DNA of 64,000 nucleotides from Streptomyces sp. RB17 (lineage in GTDB: Bacteria; Actinomycetota; Actinomycetes; Streptomycetales; Streptomycetaceae). The stretch is from assembly GCF_009604455.1 (NCBI RefSeq), contig NZ_WEGL01000001.1:1302001-1366000 (forward strand), given 5' to 3'. A model generated the notes under the pieces. The model had not been told where the DNA came from and did no database searches. It saw only the letters and a program-made list of their open reading frames with translations. This document shows, piece after piece, positions 62,698 to 64,000 of the stretch. The position numbers and the translations under genes are program-made. The stretch's first letter is position 1. Every line of letters starts with the position of its first letter.

Positions 62698-63315
62698 TCA
62701 TGAGGGTGTGCGAGAGGGGCCGATGATGTCGTCCGCTGTGACGCCAAGCAGGTCCAGAGCTCCCTGGATCGCGCGGTCGAACGGTTCTACGGACTGTTCA
62801 GCGCGCGCCAGTGTGTAGCCCCCTTGGACGACGGCCGCCAGGGCTGCGGCGGTCTGTTCCGGTCGCAGACGCGCCTCCAGTTCGCCGACCGCCCGGGCCT
62901 CGGTGATGGCCTCGGTCAGGCATCGGACGAGGACTGAGAAGGTCTCTCGCACTGGCTTCCGCAGCTCGTCGTCGGCGACGATCTCAGGATCACCCGCCAG
63001 TCGCCCGACACTGCATCCGCGCAGCACGTCCCGTTCCGACATCAGATAGGCGATGATCCGTCGCAGCCCCGAACCTTCACCGGCGAAGAGGCGGCGAATC
63101 TGCGCCTGCATCAGTTCCGCGCTGCGGCGCTCAGCGGCCAGGACCAGGTCCGGCTTTCCCTTGAAGTGGTGGTACATGCTGCCCTGGCCGACGCCCGACC
63201 GACGGAGGACCGCTGTCGGGCTCGTCCCTACGTACCCGCGGTCCCATATCAGTTGCCGAGCGCTTTCGATCAGGCGTTCCTTGGCGTCAGAGGATCGTTC
63301 CACGATCTCGACCAT
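62698..63315 (-). CDS. TetR-family regulator
   Basis: A 205-residue TetR regulator. RLIESARQLIWDRGYVGTSPTAVLRRSGVGQGSMYHHFKGKPDLVLAA is the DNA-binding domain. The C-terminal part is an alanine-rich helical ligand domain. The start codon (63313-63315) forms one end of a perfect 20-bp palindrome, presumably its own operator, shared with the divergent SnoaL-like gene. No ribosome-binding site is visible, so the transcript may be leaderless. Confidence 0.93.
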   Translation of the reverse strand: MVEIVERSSDAKERLIESARQLIWDRGYVGTSPTAVLRRSGVGQGSMYHHFKGKPDLVLAAERRSAELMQAQIRRLFAGEGSGLRRIIAYLMSERDVLRGCSVGRLAGDPEIVADDELRKPVRETFSVLVRCLTEAITEARAVGELEARLRPEQTAAALAAVVQGGYTLARAEQSVEPFDRAIQGALDLLGVTADDIIGPSRTPS

Positions 63316-63332
63316 ACATACATGTATGTATG
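63313..63332. promoter_or_regulatory. Perfect 20-bp palindrome between TetR and SnoaL-like genes
   Basis: CATACATACATGTATGTATG reads identically on both strands and is strikingly AT-rich. It overlaps the TetR start codon and a TATGAT -10 (63329-63334) facing the SnoaL-like gene. It should repress both genes when bound. Confidence 0.85.
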
Positions 63333-63429
63333 ATTGGCAACGTGCGGCGCGTTCGCGCCCTTCTCCACGCCGCTGCGCCCACCTTCAGGGCCCGTGCGGC
63401 CATGACTCGTCTAACCGATGGAGGTCTTC

Positions 63430-63858
63430 ATGGCGTACGCGAATTCTGTCGAGATCGTCGAAGCGTTCTGGACGCAAGTATGGAATGCGCATGATCCTGA
63501 GAAGGTGGACGACTTCGTCGTGGAGGACTTCGTCGTCACCACCGCTGGCGAGCGCATCGAGGGACGAGAGAACTTCAAGAATTGGATCAGGACCTTCCTC
63601 GACCAGGTCGATGACCTGGTCCTGGAAGTCATCGAGACCTTCCAGAACCAGGACGGTAGCCGGGTCGCCTCGCGCTGGCGGGTAAAGGGACGCAACAACG
63701 GCGTCCTGGGCACCGAGGCTGACGGGCGCCTGATCTCTTTCACCGGCACTGCGATCTGGGCGGTCCGCGAAGACGGCAAGCTTCTGCACAACTGGGTGGA
63801 ACGTGCGAGCTGGGAGTTGTACCAGCAACTCACCGCGACGCCCAAGCAAGCCCATTGA
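63430..63858 (+). CDS. SnoaL-like / NTF2-fold protein
   Basis: A 142-residue NTF2-fold protein of the SnoaL-like group. AFWTQVWNAHDPEKVDDFVVEDFV at the start, GRENFKNWIRTFLDQVDDLVLEVIETFQNQDGSRVASRWRVKGRNNG and GTAIWAVREDGKLLHNWVERASWELYQQL are the family pattern. ATG 63430 is chosen because GGAGG lies five bases upstream. Members cyclise polyketides, hydrolyse epoxides or act as stress proteins; this one, controlled by the adjacent TetR, has no known substrate. Confidence 0.9.
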   Translation: MAYANSVEIVEAFWTQVWNAHDPEKVDDFVVEDFVVTTAGERIEGRENFKNWIRTFLDQVDDLVLEVIETFQNQDGSRVASRWRVKGRNNGVLGTEADGRLISFTGTAIWAVREDGKLLHNWVERASWELYQQLTATPKQAH

Positions 63859-63882
63859 CACGTGCACGGCAGCCCTTACGGT
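63855..63882 (+). promoter_or_regulatory. Promoter at the window end
   Basis: TTGACA (63855-63860), overlapping the SnoaL-like stop, and TACGGT (63877-63882) are 16 bp apart. It is one of the clearest consensus promoters in the window and directs transcription out of the right edge. Confidence 0.55.
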
Positions 63883-63892
63883 GTGGACTGAC

Positions 63893-64000
63893 GTGCACGG
63901 CTCCCTCACGTCTACTCCCCTGTCCTCGACGCAAGTGGCGGTTGATGCTGGTGGGGCGGGCACCGCGGCTGCGGCCGGTGCGTCCATGGCAGCGCTGGGC
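63893..64000 (+). CDS. Possible 5' end of an unknown gene (runs off the window)
   Basis: A GTG at 63893 follows the promoter -10 by ten bases and opens a frame of 36 codons to the edge, reading HGSLTSTPLSSTQVAVDAGG then alanine-rich. A second candidate is an ATG at 63946. No family can be named from this little sequence. Confidence 0.3.
   Translation, partial: MHGSLTSTPLSSTQVAVDAGGAGTAAAAGASMAALG

Overview
The window is high-GC actinobacterial chromosome and almost certainly Streptomyces. It carries whiA, rbpA, a mycothiol-dependent isomerase-family protein, an OpcA/Zwf pair, an actinobacterial suf operon, overlapping start/stop codons throughout and short Streptomyces-type hairpin repeats. 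Gene order from uvrA to dapD matches, from memory, the conserved core around SCO1916-SCO1959 of S. coelicolor. No rRNA, tRNA, CRISPR array, insertion sequence or prophage was seen.

Layout. 1-3.1 kb (minus strand): an amino-acid ABC permease (cut by the window edge) with its binding lipoprotein, a metallo-beta-lactamase-fold hydrolase and a mycothiol-dependent isomerase-like protein. 3.3-10.9 kb: uvrA, a LacI-controlled PfkB sugar kinase, a Tat-exported Rieske lipoprotein, a helix-turn-helix protein and an Imm1-like small protein. 11.0-16.2 kb: the uvrC-rapZ-yvcK-whiA operon. 16.4-26.9 kb: a secreted M14 carboxypeptidase, gap-pgk-tpiA, secG, rbpA, an MFS exporter and pgi. 27-30.6 kb (minus): a PadR / ABC ATPase / FtsX-type permease operon. 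30.7-37.4 kb: a sugar-uptake block with two solute-binding proteins, a GH13 alpha-glucosidase and two permeases, but no ATPase. 37.4-38.3 kb: two small exported proteins. 38.4-45.1 kb (minus): pgl-opcA-zwf-tal-tkt, the pentose phosphate pathway. 45.4-51.8 kb: ctaB, a small conserved protein, an amidohydrolase-fold protein, ctaA, a drug/lipid-type ABC exporter and an AAC(3)-family protein. 52.0-58.6 kb: sufR-sufB-sufD-Rieske ferredoxin-sufC-sufS-sufU-sufT. 58.6-60.6 kb: an SMR efflux pump with its TetR regulator, then dapD. 60.6-64 kb looks accessory: a divergent tryptophan-2,3-dioxygenase-like protein with a TTA codon, a frameshifted membrane-protein gene, a TetR/SnoaL pair sharing a perfect 20-bp palindrome, and the promoter of a gene that leaves the window.

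How it fits together. Central carbon metabolism (glycolysis and the oxidative and non-oxidative pentose phosphate branches), haem A and Fe-S biogenesis, nucleotide excision repair and one developmental regulator lie together in an ordinary Streptomyces core. The points most worth following up are a short hairpin repeat inserted in frame in pgi; a sugar ABC permease with an extra beta-sandwich-like domain between membrane segments; shared TACCTAACA sites around the sugar genes; well-defined operators for SufR, the SMR-linked TetR, LacI and the SnoaL-linked TetR; at least seven genes that appear to be leaderless; and the TDO-like protein, which keeps the haem histidine but lacks other active-site residues. 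No unmistakable new multi-gene system is present. The 61-64 kb region and the permease insertion are the best candidates for something undescribed.
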